A DNA stretch of 64,000 bases from Paguma larvata (Eukaryota; Chordata; Mammalia; Carnivora; Viverridae), in assembly GCA_030068075.1 (NCBI GenBank), contig CM057835.1:36941715-37005714 (forward strand), given 5' to 3'. Position numbers and translations under genes: made by a program. The notes beneath the pieces were generated by a model that had not been told where the DNA came from, did no database searches, and saw only the letters and a list, made by a program, of their open reading frames with translations. Positions 24,355-36,400 of the stretch are shown here, in pieces; positions within the stretch are counted from its first letter, which is position 1; every line of letters begins with the position of its first letter.

Positions 24355-24545
24355 GAAAAGAAATCTTAGCTGAATACCTAAATCCCTACTCCGCCACTAA
24401 CGTGCTGAGAGACACTGGCCAAGTGACAGTCTCTTTGTGCTTCAGGTCCTTCATCTGTAAAATGAGAGATTTGGAAGAACAGTCTTTAATATTTCAGCCG
24501 GCTCTGAAATTCTGTGATTCTATGAGACGAAATTATAGGATAATG
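24355..24545 (+). mobile_element. MIR-type SINE
   Basis: It has the MIR signature TTCATCTGTAAAATGAGAG in the middle, preceded by the degenerate ACTGGCCAAGTGACAGTCTC. Confidence 0.75.
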
Positions 24546-25075
24546 AGGCTGAGATTCAACTGTCACATGTGGACGGCATTACATGGTTTTATGAGGCACA
24601 TTATTGACTGATCCATTTAATGCAAGCCATGGCTACCTTCACTAGGCTGGTCAAGAAACCCTCTTCAATCTCTCTCTGTTTGCTCTAGGGTCTTGTTACG
24701 ACACCTCAGAAACATTGTCTTAGACAATCTGCAAAGAAGAGAGTTACAAACATCCTTACACTTCATGCTTCATTAAACTGCACTTTTAAGCATCCGTGGC
24801 TTTTAGGAAGCATGGGATAAGTTAAATAAAGGTCAGCGTATAAAATACAAGTGTCCTCGATTTCCTATGGCACTTTTTTTAGGCTCTAGTTTTTTTTTTT
24901 CCATAGCATTTAAAATGTATGTTAAACCCAGACAGACTTTATTAAGATAAATTTCTGATCAAGAAAAAAGAGGCAGCCAGCTACTCTAGAAAATCATTGG
25001 AATAAAGACCAAGAAGGACAAGAGGAGGGAGAGACCAAACAGGCAGAGAGGAACAGCTATTCAGAGGGAGCTTAC

Positions 25076-25289
25076 GGATCAAAGGCTGCCAGCAGGAAGT
25101 TAAGCAGGAGGCTGATGGACTGCTCCACCTGGATTTGGTGAGTGGTTGGCATCCGTTTGTTGAGCTGGTAGAAAATGGTGGAGAGCACAGCCTCCAGGCG
25201 GGCCACACTGAGTTCTATGTTAGGATCCAGGTTGTTCAGAGCATTTTCCCGCAATGCTTCTATGACGTTCCAAATGTCCACCAGGTGCA
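25076..25289 (-). CDS. DTNA: DTNA exon, residues 50-121 (dystrophin-type EF-hand 1)
   Basis: At 214 bases this is the largest coding exon in the window. The acceptor is TAG at 25292-25290 and the donor GTAAGC starts at 25075. After completing Leu50 it encodes [20 protein letters not shown] and continues through [20 protein letters not shown] to NFLLAAFD, with CC of Pro121 as the last two bases. The segment is mostly amphipathic helix, as expected for the first EF-hand-like half, which contacts the WW/EF/ZZ-type surface in the family. The run [10 protein letters not shown] seems to differ at a few residues from human DTNA as I remember it (NTELNVSRLE), which I could not check. It enters in phase 1 and leaves in phase 2. 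Confidence 0.97.
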
Positions 25290-25654
25290 CTACATACAAT
25301 CAAAGCAGAGTGAACACATCAGCCCAAAATGCAGGGAAAGGTAAATTCATTATTTTACATGTACCATCCGTCCTGTTTTGTCAAGGCACCTCAGTCTTCA
25401 CTATGTGTTCAACTCTTGTAGAGGTCGGCATAAATAAATGTACATAGACGATGCATGATCTCAAAGACTGGATGTACAATGTATAATAACAAGAAAATTA
25501 TTTCCTGAAAACAACAGTAGATAGCGATTGCTAATCTTCAACATGATGCTTGAAATATAGCTACTATCTTTATGATAGATATGAGAAACTGAGGACCAGG
25601 GAAGTTAACTGAAAAATGAAAGTCTGAGGTCAGTCAATAGTATTCATATCCATG

Positions 25655-26815
25655 TCTATCTAATTTTTTAAAAAATGCTGAAATAAAATTGACATATAAC
25701 ATCATGTATGTGTAAGTTTAAGGTATACGACATATTGATTTGATACATTTCTATATTGCAATGTGATACCACCATAGCATTAGCTAACACATAATGTCCC
25801 ATAATTATAATTCTTTTTTTGTGGTGAGAACATTTACGATCTAGTTTCTTAGCAACTTTGAAGTGTATAGCACTTGTGATTAAAATTAACAAGCATCTCT
25901 AGCTTTGAAGCATTTTCCCACTGTACACACTGACTCCTTAAAAGAAAGAGACACAAAACCAGCACTTAAATTCTAGTGTTTGAAAAGATATCAAAACTAC
26001 ATTTATTTAAAATGTTTTCATTTATTTATATATTTTTCATAATATAAGGTTTGAAATAAAAAAGAGAAAGTTAAGGAAGGTGGGAAGACAGGCAGGAGAA
26101 AAAGGAAAAGTTATCAGCAGAACTAAGTCACAGATCACTTACCTAACCTGGTCAAGAACAACTTCTTGGCTACATTATTGACTAACTCCTATAACTTAAG
26201 TCATGGTTACTTTCACTAGTGTAATCAAGAGTTCCATTTCTGTTTCTTCCCTATTCATGCTAAAGCCTTGTTATAACATTCCAGAAATCATTGCCACAAT
26301 CAGGACAGTGAACATCTCCATCACCTCCTGTAGGTTTCCTTCTGCTCCTTTCAATCCACCCCACTCCTCATCCCAGGCGACCACAGATATACTTTCCAAA
26401 ATGGTTTTCCAAAATCCTGTATACTTGGACTCATGCACTATGTACTTTTATTTTGTCTGGATTCTTCTACTTGGTATAATTACTTGGAGAGTCATCCACG
26501 TTGTTGCATGTATCAAGTTTGTTTCTTAATATTGTTGAATAGTATTCTATTCAAGGAGATATCACGATTTGGTTATCAACTCACCTGTTGATAGACACTT
26601 GGGTTGTTTCTGTTTTGGGTTACTTTGAATGAAGTTGCTATGAACAACCGTGTATAGACATATGCTTCCGTTTCTCTTGGTAGATACTTGGAAATGAAGT
26701 GGGCTAGTTTGTATGTTTGGTATACGTTTAAGTTTTGAGAAACTTCCCAGTATAGTTGTAGTATTTCACATCCACAGCAACAATGTATGAGAATTCCAGT
26801 GTCTCCACGACTTCA
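25655..26815 (-). mobile_element. Old L1 3' portion (L1M type)
   Basis: Minus-strand L1: 3' UTR-like text at 25670-25880 (AAAATTGACATATAACATCA), then complement of the ORF2 end, with TTGGTATAATTACTTGGAG and TAGACACTTGGGTTGTTTCT recognisable. It is heavily diverged. The ORF at 26203 is a remnant. Confidence 0.75.
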
Positions 26816-27779
26816 CCAAATTTAAGGTTCACTTTTCATTTCCCTTTTGCACTTGAAAATAAATATGTTGTCTTTCTCAATGAAATACATACTTATGTTT
26901 CAGTTCCTGGAAAATGTGCACTCCACATAATGCTTTTCTACTAACTCCTAAGTTTTAGTTTCCTACTTCTTAATTCATTTACGACACTATATTTAAAAAA
27001 AAACACTAACATCTATTGAACTTCTGGACTTGGGAGTCCAAATTAGCACTGGACTTGAAGTCCCAGGACCGAGGTCTAAATATGGCCCTTCTACTCCAAG
27101 TGCATGCCCTCTTAGCCTTGAAGACTTGGAGCTTCACTTTCCTCATATACAAGGTGAGGACAGTGTTCCTTAAATAGGAAAAATCATGAAGTCAAAAGTG
27201 GTAATGCCTGAGACACAGAGACAATATGTTGCACTTGAACAAATGCATAATGTGAATCATGTAAAAATTAAAAAAAAATCAACAGAATAAAACAGCTTTC
27301 TAGCATATCTCTTATTTGGGACAGAAGAATACAAATCACTTCCTACCTGAAATACTTAAACATTTATTAGATTTGGATACATTCAGATAAATGTGATTCC
27401 AGATTTGTAACCTTCTTTGTATATCCTACAAGGAAATTATTTGTATTTCTTAATGTTATTTATCCAATTTTTCAAGTTAGCAACCAAGGTACTCCCAGGA
27501 AGATGCATCTATAAGTTTTGGGTTGTTTGTTTATTTATTTATTTAATTTCTGGAAGAATTAAATTAATTTCTGCAGGAACAGGGGTTCCTGTAATTACTC
27601 CCTTTACGTTTGCTCTATAGATCCTCTGGATCCAGTCCTCGGGGATACGTCTGGGTGCAGGATGCAAAGACATTTTTCCTGCCTCAGGGATGACAGGTGG
27701 GGATATAGACGTGACTCACAATCACACGGATAATCGGAACAGGTGACCTACCCTGGAGACAGGGTGCTACGTATAAAAT

Positions 27780-27970
27780 GGGATTATGGGATGGTTGTGA
27801 AGGGCCCAGAGGAATAAGAGAAGGCTGGAGGAATATGGCAGCTATGGCAAGTCTTTTGGACTTTACGCTAAAAGTATGAAGACACAGGTTTCAAATAGAG
27901 AGATACACTCAGAAATGAAGCTTACAAATGTTATTTCAGACCGTAAGGGAAGAAAGCAATGGAGATGGAC
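27780..27970 (-). mobile_element. Old L2-like fragment
   Basis: Purine-rich complement L2 type text (AGAGGAATAAGAGAAGGCTG, GACTTTACGCTAAAAGTATG). Weak resemblance. Confidence 0.35.
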
Positions 27971-28104
27971 AGGCGTGCAGGGGGGAAGCGGCTGGAGCCT
28001 GTTACTATAATCCCAGCAGAGACCGTGGTATTTTTGCATAGGTATGGGGGTACTCAGAAAACTAATCATGCACACTACAACACTTACTTTCCAAGAGTGG
28101 CAAA

Positions 28105-28335
28105 AGACACAGATTTAGCAATCACAAAGATTGAAGTTTCACCCCTGGCTCCACTAATAATTATAAAACTGGGCAAGCTACTCCTCCTCTATACACTTTA
28201 CTATTTCCTTTCTGGAAATGAGGAGACTAATACCATCCAGAGAGAGTTATAGCGAGGAGAAAAGAGAAAACGCATACATGACTGCCGGCCACAGAGCTTG
28301 GCACATAGGTGCTCAACAAATGATAGCTACCAGGG
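28105..28335 (+). mobile_element. MIR-type SINE
   Basis: TGAAGTTTCACCCCTGGCTC, AACTGGGCAAGCTACTCC, TGGAAATGAGGAGACTAATA and GGCACATAGGTGCTCAACAA follow MIR order from head to tail. Confidence 0.8.
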
Positions 28336-28714
28336 TTAAGATAATTAAACACCTTCTGACCTACGGCCATGCTATGCCGTTATCAACTTATAAGATCTAT
28401 GAATCCAAACCCGAATTTCAGCCCAGTGCCCCTAAATTTGATAAACTAATTAACATATAATTTTGAGCATATATCGTGTTGGCCATACAAAAGAAGCGCA
28501 AACTACATCTCAGCCACAAAGGCAGATAATATTCAGTTTAACTGTCATAAATTCTCAGTTAGTGGAGTTTGAATCGATTTTACCATGTTTGGTAATTAGA
28601 GACCTGGGGAGGAAGGCCCTCTTTCATAAAGACCTCTCAGAAATTTTATTTAATTGGTAACGACTTTGGGAGGTGCCGATCACAGTGCACAATAGTGCAG
28701 GTTCCTGGACAGTA

Positions 28715-28960
28715 GGTTGGGTTTTGACTGGCTTCTTCTACTGACTATCCGTGTGACGTTGAGCAAGTCACCTAATGTCCTTCAGTTTCAGTTTCAGTTT
28801 CAAGTCACTTAGTGTCCTTCAATCCCCATCTGTAAAATGGGGACAATAAGAGTTGTTCCACTGCAGGGTTATTGGAGGGATCAAATTAGATAATCCATAT
28901 AAAGCACTTAACTCGGTGCTTAATGCTTAAAAAGTATTTAATATTTATGAATTATTATTA
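28715..28960 (+). mobile_element. MIR-type SINE with an internal duplication
   Basis: MIR order: GAGCAAGTCACCTAATGTCC, CCCATCTGTAAAATGGGGAC, and GGAGGGATCAAATTAGATAA, ending in a degenerate TAATGCTTAAAAAGTATTTA. CAAGTCAC(C/T)TA(A/G)TGTCCTTCA appears twice around three CAGTTT units. Confidence 0.85.
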
Positions 28961-29619
28961 AAGGGTATCACAAGCCCTCTGCTTAATGAAATGGGAGCAC
29001 TAAGAAATGTGCTAAGTTTAGAGGCACAAGGAAGCTATTGAGAAGTCTGTTTTAAAAGTCTGACAGTTGTATAAAGATGTTTACTCTTAAGCCGTCAAAA
29101 TCATTGTAGAAAATGGACGTTTAGGTTTGGCAGTGATGACTAAATACCACTAGATGGCACTGTGCACACTTTGCTAAATATCCATCAAGCTTTAACTGTC
29201 CATCACTGAGCACCTGCGATTAGGCACAGATGACACGAAGTGGGGTTTCCTCATCTATATAACTGCATACATTTTATACTCATATGCTAAATAAAGAAAA
29301 GCTTGTATAATAAAATTATTTGGTTAACATTAACCATATCAAAAATAAATGTGTTCTAAAGGTAGTAGTTAGTACTTCACAGACTCTTAAAAATACTATT
29401 AATGTTAATTTTGGACATTATTAATACCTAAAAGTTTATATTTATTAATAAATTAAAATAGACAAAGCTTCAGTAGTTTGTTTTGAATCCAGGCACTCTC
29501 CAGTAGAAAAGGGCTAGGTCAGAGGCAGGGGTCTGAGGGGAAAGTGTTTATATGGGGGTAGAGAAGAGTTTGCTGTTCTCAAGTGATGTTTCTTATCTGT
29601 CTGCTTATGTTACACTACC

Positions 29620-29639
29620 TTTTTTTTTTTTTTTTTTTA
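29620..29639 (+). repeat. T run
   Basis: About 20 consecutive T. Confidence 0.9.
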
Positions 29640-30134
29640 GGAAATGAACTCTTTAGCCCATTGTTAGCAATGACTTAAATCCAAGTATCTCTGGGGAAAG
29701 TGCAAAAATACCAAACTCATTTATAACTAGGTAGATATGACCGATGTCATAAACTTTATTAGAAGTAGAAGAACCATATAAATAGAGTAAAATATAGAAG
29801 AGAGGGTAGAGAAAGGATAGGAATATCAAAAGACAACTTTAGGATGTAGTCTATTTCATTGTTTAGTCCAGGGCTGGCCTTAAGATTGGGTCCAGGGCAG
29901 TGAATCTAAGCTTGACACTTTATTTATTTTTTTAAAAGTATTTAGAGATCTCAAAATTCCCAAGCCCACGTTATACCACTTACTGATTCCAAAATTTAGG
30001 AAAGTGGGAAAAGCTTTTCCTAAAGCTCTCCAGGTGATTCTGACAAACACAGATTTATAAACTTTTAGAAGGCTTTCAAAGGGCTTGCAGCTGGGGATGG
30101 TCAACAGTCACAGTGACTTAAGTCTGGTCATTTT

Positions 30135-30365
30135 GGTGTAGTGGTTCTCAACCATGGCTGCACGCTGGAATCACCTACGAGGTTGTAAAATAGCTCCGTG
30201 GTGCTGCCGCAGCTGGCCCAGGACCATACTTGGAGTCACAAGGCATTAGGCTTGTTAGAAATGCAGAATCTTAGGCCCCCACCCCAGATCTGGAGAATCA
30301 GAAACTGCATTTTAACATCCCCAGCAGTTTAAGTATGACATGCATGCTGCAAGTCAGTAGTTCTC
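30135..30365. mobile_element. MER5-like hAT-Charlie element
   Basis: It starts GTGGTTCTCAACCATGGCTG, then GGAATCACCTACGAGG, CTTGTTAGAAATGCAGAATC and CACCCCAGATCTGGAG, and ends near CAGTAGTTCTCTG. These are the usual MER5-type blocks in a partly rearranged order. Confidence 0.8.
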
Positions 30366-30470
30366 TGTCCTTTGGCATCAAGACAGCCTGCTATGTTCTC
30401 ATAGGTCATGAGGTGTGTTACAAGGAGCTGATAACTATCAATTAACTTATGTAGTTTAAGTATGATTTGT

Positions 30471-30624
30471 GGGGCTCCTGGGTGGCTCAGTCATTTGAAT
30501 GTCTGACTCTTGATTTTGGCTCAGGTCATTATCCCAAAGTCGTGAGATCGAGCCCCATGTTAGGCACTGTGCTGAGCGTGGAGCCTGCTTGGGATTCTCT
30601 CTCTCTCCATCTCCCCCTCCCTGG

Positions 30625-30685
<61 letters not shown>

Positions 30686-30702
30686 CTCTCTCTCTCAAAA
30701 AA
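30471..30702 (+). mobile_element. SINEC_Fc-type SINE with an expanded CA tract
   Basis: Head GGGGCTCCTGGGTGGCTCAG. The CT-rich middle has been replaced by a (CA)28 tract at 30627-30682. The flank AGTATGATTTGT versus GGAATGATTTAT suggests the duplication. Confidence 0.94.
30627..30682 (+). repeat. (CA)28 microsatellite inside a SINE
   Basis: 56 bases of uninterrupted CA. Confidence 0.97.
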
Positions 30703-31649
30703 AGGAATGATTTATATAGTCATGTATATACACATTGTTTTAGAGGGGCTGTGATTCACATCTGTAAGAAGGCCACTCATATCATGATGTGCTTTTCTGA
30801 CTGGGAGAAAAGTAAATTGCAGTTAGGTTGGGAATTGATATAACCTGTTGATATACGATTGGGGATATATATACACTCACACCCCCTCCAGCATGTAGAC
30901 GGGGGTGTGCATGTATGTGTGCACACTCATGCGCATACCTTCTCTAACCCCACCTACCTTGCTTAAAGTGATGGTAACCGTTGTCTGAGGCTTTGTTAGG
31001 ATTAGTTTTTCAATCTCTGAGACAAGCAGGCGCAGCAAGCAGAGAGAATTCTGATGCTGACTTACTTATCAAATACCACTGCAAAGGAGATAGATTCTTT
31101 CTCCTGAAACTAATTCTTCCCTCCCCAGATCTAAGTTTCCTGACTTTCAGGAAAATCCCCAACAGGAATTGCCTATTGTGACCACTCTGTAGATTATGAG
31201 AACCAAGTTCAGATGCTCTTTCTGATTAGCTTCTACCGCAGGTTTGAAGTGTCAAACTGTGTTCATTCACCTAGTGGATTATTAAAATATGTTTGTAGGC
31301 TTATAGGAAACTTCATTATGGAGATTCATTCGTTTAGTTTTCCACTAAAGTTCTGATGCCCTTGGCACTAAAAGAGGAGCACACAGGGGAGCACTGAGTT
31401 TTTCCTAGGACAGCTCTCAAAGGCAAAGTCTCAGTCAGTATTCAAAATGCCAACTAGACTTCAAGTAAGAATGCTTTCAAGGAGCCTCCCATGTGGGTCA
31501 GACTGCCCCATGGGCACGGTGTGAGGAGGTGGGGAGAAGAACATATCCTCTTGTGAGTGTCAGGAACAACTCCAGGTTCCTCTCCAAACTCATTGCCTCA
31601 GCAAGGCAATAACTGCCTTCTGTCTTAGCCTTCCATTCCAGAGACTGAC

Positions 31650-31765
31650 AGCTTCATTCATAAGTATTTATTCAGCCCTTATTAAGTTTCAGTACTCTTC
31701 TGGGTTCTAGAATTAGAGTGAACAAGACAGGCAGGTGTCTGAGCACACAGAACTTACAGGTGGCA
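31650..31765 (-). mobile_element. L2 3' end, complement orientation
   Basis: ATTCATAAGTATTTATTCAG, TTCTGGGTTCTAGAATTAGA and GTGAACAAGACAGGCAG are the typical reverse L2 3' end. Confidence 0.7.
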
Positions 31766-32153
31766 GAGAACAGAGTGACCCAGCAAGGAGTATAGAGTAG
31801 GCAACAACAATCTAGTTTCTCTTATGGAGAAAAATAGGCTTAGAGACTGTAAACTCTGAGCCAAGTGTTTCTTCACATGCACAATAGGAATAATAACATC
31901 TGACTTTCTTATAGATGTTCTGGGGAATAACAAAAATGACATGGAAAAGAGTAAACTCTAAAGAACTATATTTATTTTAGGCATTATTCTTATTTTTAAG
32001 AGAAAACAGGCATTAAAATTTACTGTCATATTCTGATAAAACTATAACCCCCCAATTCTTTCAATTCTTTGCTCCCCTCTGTCAGTGATAAAGATGTTTG
32101 TCCCTTAATATAAGCTTTCTTCTATAATTTCAGGTTTGTTTTTCTCTTTTTTT

Positions 32154-32179
32154 AAATGTTTTATTTATTTTTGAGAGAG

Positions 32180-32213
<34 letters not shown>

Positions 32214-32378
32214 AAGCTAGTGGGGGAGTGGCAGAGAGAGAGGGAGACAGAATCTGAGCCAGGCTCCAGGCTCTGAACTGTCAGCACAGAGCCCAATGTG
32301 GGCTCAAATTCATGAGCCGTGAGATCATGACCTGAGCAGAAGTCAGAGGCTCAACTGACTGAGCCACTCAGGTGTCCC
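32154..32378 (-). mobile_element. SINEC_Fc-type SINE
   Basis: Reverse complement with a GA tract (32185-32210) and head end GAGCCACTCAGGTGTCCC. The CAGGTTTGTTTTTCTC flank on the left and CGGGTTTGTTTTCCTC on the right mark the duplication. Confidence 0.95.
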
Positions 32379-33311
32379 TCGGGTTTGTTTTCCTCGTAAC
32401 AGGTGTGATGATATAAATCCATCGGAGACTGTACCACAGTGATGACTAGTTTAGTTGACTTTCAGATCAAATACTTATCTTGAAATTCAGAGAGCCTCAG
32501 CTCATGAGAAGAAAAGAATATTTCAATGTGTCACTATCATCCATCTATTGCACATACAGGCATTAACATACAGAAGGAGACTGCCATATGCTTACATATC
32601 CAGAGCTGGGAAAGGAAGCAAGAAATGAGATTCCTTCACATTTTCAAAAGAAATGAAATCCAACCAGTAATTTTAAAGATTCTACAATACATGATGCTTG
32701 ATGTTAGAGGGGACTAAATAAAATACAAGAGCCAGGGATTGTAATTCCCATGGTGAGAGACACATTCAGATGGCCTAACTGAAGATCAGGGCGAGACACT
32801 GTGTCATCAAAAGCCCACATCCATAAAGCGGATTAAAAAACAAAACAAAACGAAAACTACTGGAGCTCAAAGTACAGGGATGCTACGCGGCTGGAAACTT
32901 TGGGAAGGTTTAGAGGTGGAAAAAGAGGTAGGGCTCAAGCTGGTTTCTGAATCGCAGCAGGATCTGATACATAAAGATGAGTCGGGGAGGACACTCTGGG
33001 AAGAAGACGATCTAGTGACCGAGAGCAGAGAACAATGAAGGAAGAAGGTACAACCAGGTCTTGTACTGACCTGACGGGGCCAGCAGAGTTTACATGCTAA
33101 GTGTGCTGGGAAGCAGGGTCTGTAACTTTGTACCCTTTCCTAGTGTCCATTATCAGACACTTCTCTAATTTTTTGGTAAGCAAATAGATTGAGAATTTGC
33201 ATCCCATAAAGTTTCATACCAAGTGTCATTTTCAAACTACCTAATGTGAGCTAATTCCCATCCCTGTTTACAGCCAACCAGTCCAGGGGTGAAAATCAGA
33301 AGTGCTCTTCA

Positions 33312-33442
33312 GAGCAGTGGGTGCGTCTCAAACTGTAGCCTCTGATTCCACAGATCTGGAGTTTGGCCATGGTATCCCCAGGTTTTGGCTGTTCCTTAGG
33401 CGACTTTTAAGAGCAAGGATGTTTGAGAACCACTGCTATGGA
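33312..33442. mobile_element. MER5-like hAT-Charlie fragment
   Basis: GCAGTGGGTGCGTCTCAAAC at the left and GTTTGAGAACCACTGCTATG at the right are consistent with MER5-type termini. The middle is diverged. Confidence 0.6.
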
Positions 33443-34539
33443 GCATGACTTACAGAGGTGAGAGACAGGAAGAAGAGGAAATGGATGCTCTTGAGCCAGG
33501 AGAATTTATATAAAAGGTATCACAAGAATCGTGGGAACATTGTGGTCAAGAAAGCCTTGTGCAAATTAGCCGGTTGTTAAGATTTTTCTCAAATAAACAA
33601 TGTATTCTTATGTCCTTATTCAGGTCTTTGATCATGACAAAACAGTGTTTAAAAAGCTCTTAGGGAAGAGAAATTCAGTTAAGTTGCATGCTTGGCCAGG
33701 GTCAACGAATGCATTTTCATGTGATGACACTGAAGATACTGGCCACCTTGACCCAACACTGAGTTGGGAAAGAAAATGTTAATAAAAGACAATTTTTGTA
33801 TTTGATTTCCATTCATGAGCCATGAGCTGTATCTTTCTAAAATATGAATCTGAACAGCATCTGAGTAGCTCACCAAATTATTTTATGTTTCCAAAGTCAA
33901 CATCTTCCTTGCTCCCACAGTACAGCTTTATCACCAAGATGGTTCTCTTTGCTAAGGATCCTTGGAGAGAAGCATCATAGCTTACAAAGATCACATTTTA
34001 CTTTTACTTTAATTTCCTGGGTAACGTGCATGATAGAATAGAGCTTCAAGGAAAGGTCTACGGCATATATTTGGTGTAAAATCAAATAGGATACCATGCC
34101 AATCCTCAAAGGCACTGGCAAGTACATCTATTGCATATTAGAAAAAAGTATTCAGTTTTCCTTAAATTGTGTTTGTAGACCAGCATCATTATTCAAAATG
34201 TGGTATAATAATTGTTGGCTCAATAGCTGTCATACTGTAAATTAAATTTAACTAAATTCAATTGAACAAGCATTTATTAAGCCTATTATTTTCCAAAGTA
34301 TTGTACCAATGATTGTAAAAATAGTAAGAGAAGGTAAATGAAAAGAAAGATCTGAACAATAACTAATTTCTCACTGCCAGCATTTAACTTTGCTCGGGAT
34401 ATATTTAATAACTTTAGAAGCAAGAGGATTTAGTATCTTATCTCCTTCTGGGGAGATATTTGGTTTTCATTAGACAGTTTGTTTCTTCGATGTGCCTTTA
34501 ACATTCCCTACATTGCAGTGCCCTAGTTTGGGCTTTTAC

Positions 34540-35545
34540 CGCCTTCTACTTAGATTTTTATAGAAAGGCTTAGTCATCTCCAGCTTATGCCCTTTGTCAT
34601 CTGCCCTAAGAAATGGTGTAGGTCCCAGCTCTGGCCATGCCAGTCTCCATTGCCTATTCAGTAAAATCCAAGCTTCTAAGCTGGAAAATCAATGTTTGGA
34701 CTCCAGTCTCCCAACCTTTAATCTCATCTCCTACTCATTGCCAGCTTTTCCCAAGAGTCTTTTGCCCCAGACATGTTGGGCTTATTATAATTCTAAAATA
34801 TGTGGTTGGCTTTCTTGCACTGACTTTATACTTTTCATCAGGTGCACTCTTCATGTGACTGTCTTTCAAGGCCTTACACCCATGTATGCCTGAGAAGGCC
34901 CCGATACCGTCACGTGGAATTATGCTTTCTCATTTATTGCTCCCAGATAACTTCATGTATCAGATCATTCATGACACTCTGAATTTCCCACAGTTATTAA
35001 TGGACAGGTCGTTCCCTCCACATTTTTTTTTTATGTTTATTTATTTATTTCAAGAGAGAGTGAGAGTAAGAGTGAGAGAGAGAAGGCAAGCAGGGGAAGG
35101 GGCGGGGGAAGAGAGAGAGAGTTCCAAGCAGGCTCCACGCTGTCCAAGGAGAACCTGACACAGGGCTTGAACCTGCGAACTGTGAGATCATGACTTGAGC
35201 TGAAATCAAGAGTCGGATGCTCAATCAGCTAAGTCATCCAGGTGTCCCTCCCCACTTTTTTTGATAAGCCCTTGGCTGAACTTCAGGAGAGAGGAGGGTC
35301 TCTGAAATGGTGAACTGAATTTTATGGTTAGCGTCCTGTATGTTTTTTGGGGGAAAGATCTGTGGCTTTCATCAAATTCTCTCAAAGATACATGAGGAGA
35401 AAAGTTTAAGAACCACAGCACTAAATTATACTAACTTGAAGACATGTACTATGTCTTGTTTATCTTTGTATTCCTCTAGCTACTTGCATAATGCCTTGTT
35501 CAAAGTGGGTGCTCACTAATGCTTGGTGAATGGAATGGAGTAGAA
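34540..35545 (+). mobile_element. L2 LINE 3' portion, split by a SINE
   Basis: Plus-strand L2 text before (CCATTGCCTATTCAGTAAAA) and after the SINE at 35032, ending with TTTGTATTCCTCTAGCTACT and GTGGGTGCTCACTAATGCTT, the standard L2 3' end. The ORFs at 34594 and 34637 lie in it. Confidence 0.6.
35032..35247 (-). mobile_element. SINEC_Fc-type SINE
   Basis: Reverse complement: TTTATTTATTTATTTCAAGAGAG and head end CATCCAGGTGTCCC. Flanks CCTCCACATTTTTT and TCCCCACTTTTTT suggest the duplication. Confidence 0.92.
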
Positions 35546-36164
35546 TGTCTAGTCTGTTTGCCAGACCCTACATATAACTTTGAGAAGCTTTCCCTTTACC
35601 TCAGCGTGTCAGGAAAGCTCAATGAGATTCATTGAGCCTGGATTCCCACAGTACTTTCATTATTCCTTACACACTATGACTTGAACAGATGGCCTGAATC
35701 TTAGATGCCAGAGGCCACATTTCAAGAGAAAGAGCATCCACAAGGCTGGCAACCATGAGGAACAGTCTTCTACTTCTTCTTTACAGCTCTCAGTTGCTCT
35801 CAGTGACCCCGCATCGTGTGCCAGTCCAGCCAGGATGAACACTGACAAAGTGCCCAGGAACCCAGAAGAGCAGGGAAGAGGCAACCGGCAGGGAAGTCTC
35901 ACTCTTTTCTGCACTCACTCTGTACCATTTAAGTATACAATTAATTGTCTTTGTGCAATAGGAGTAAAAAATGGGATAGAAACTGAAAATGCATTCCATT
36001 CGCCCATTCGGAAAATAGTTATGATTCAGTTTCCTAGTGCTTGGGAAATGGTTTGGGAGATAGGTTAGCATTTGGGGTGAAGAGATGTCTAGATGGCAAA
36101 TCGGCAGTACAGACTGTCTGCGGGGATCTTGAGTGAAGTTAAGACTATGAGAAATGTACCTTTT

Positions 36165-36400
36165 AAAATTTTTAATTATTTTTAAAAAAAGATTTTAATG
36201 TTTATTTTTGAGAAAGAGAGAGAGTGCGAGAGAGTGTGAGTGGGGGAGGGGCAAAGAGAAATGGAGACACAGAATCTGAGGCAGGCTCCAACCTCTGAGC
36301 TGTCAGCACAGAGCCTGATGCAGGGCTCGAACTCACAGACTGCAAGATCATGATCTGAGCTGAAGGCGGACGCTTAACCGACTGAGCCACCCAGGCACCC
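36165..36400 (-). mobile_element. SINEC_Fc-type SINE
   Basis: Reverse complement with an AT-rich tail segment at 36165-36200. The flanking duplication TGAGAAATGTA(C/T)CTTTT (36148-36164 and 36401-36417) differs at one base. Confidence 0.95.

Larger units (their letters stand above)
12664..25075 (-). other. DTNA intron (12,412 bp) interrupting codon 121
   Basis: This is a phase 2 intron. It carries seven SINEs (14222, 15711, 16728, 17596, 18551, 18758, 21830), L2 fragments, a 27-base T run at 13067-13093, a GT tract at 16171, AT-rich simple sequence at 22561 and a MIR at 24355. The stretches 13100-13930, 14900-15680, 15920-16165, 16940-17590, 17810-18550, 18965-21090, 22070-22555 and 22640-24340 contain nothing I can name. 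A CpG-bearing stretch at 16330-16640 is open on both strands but unrecognised. Confidence 0.88.

Noticed and set aside
30456..30843. CA/GT-tract ORFs on both strands
   Set aside because: Translation of the CA tract and SINE, not genes.
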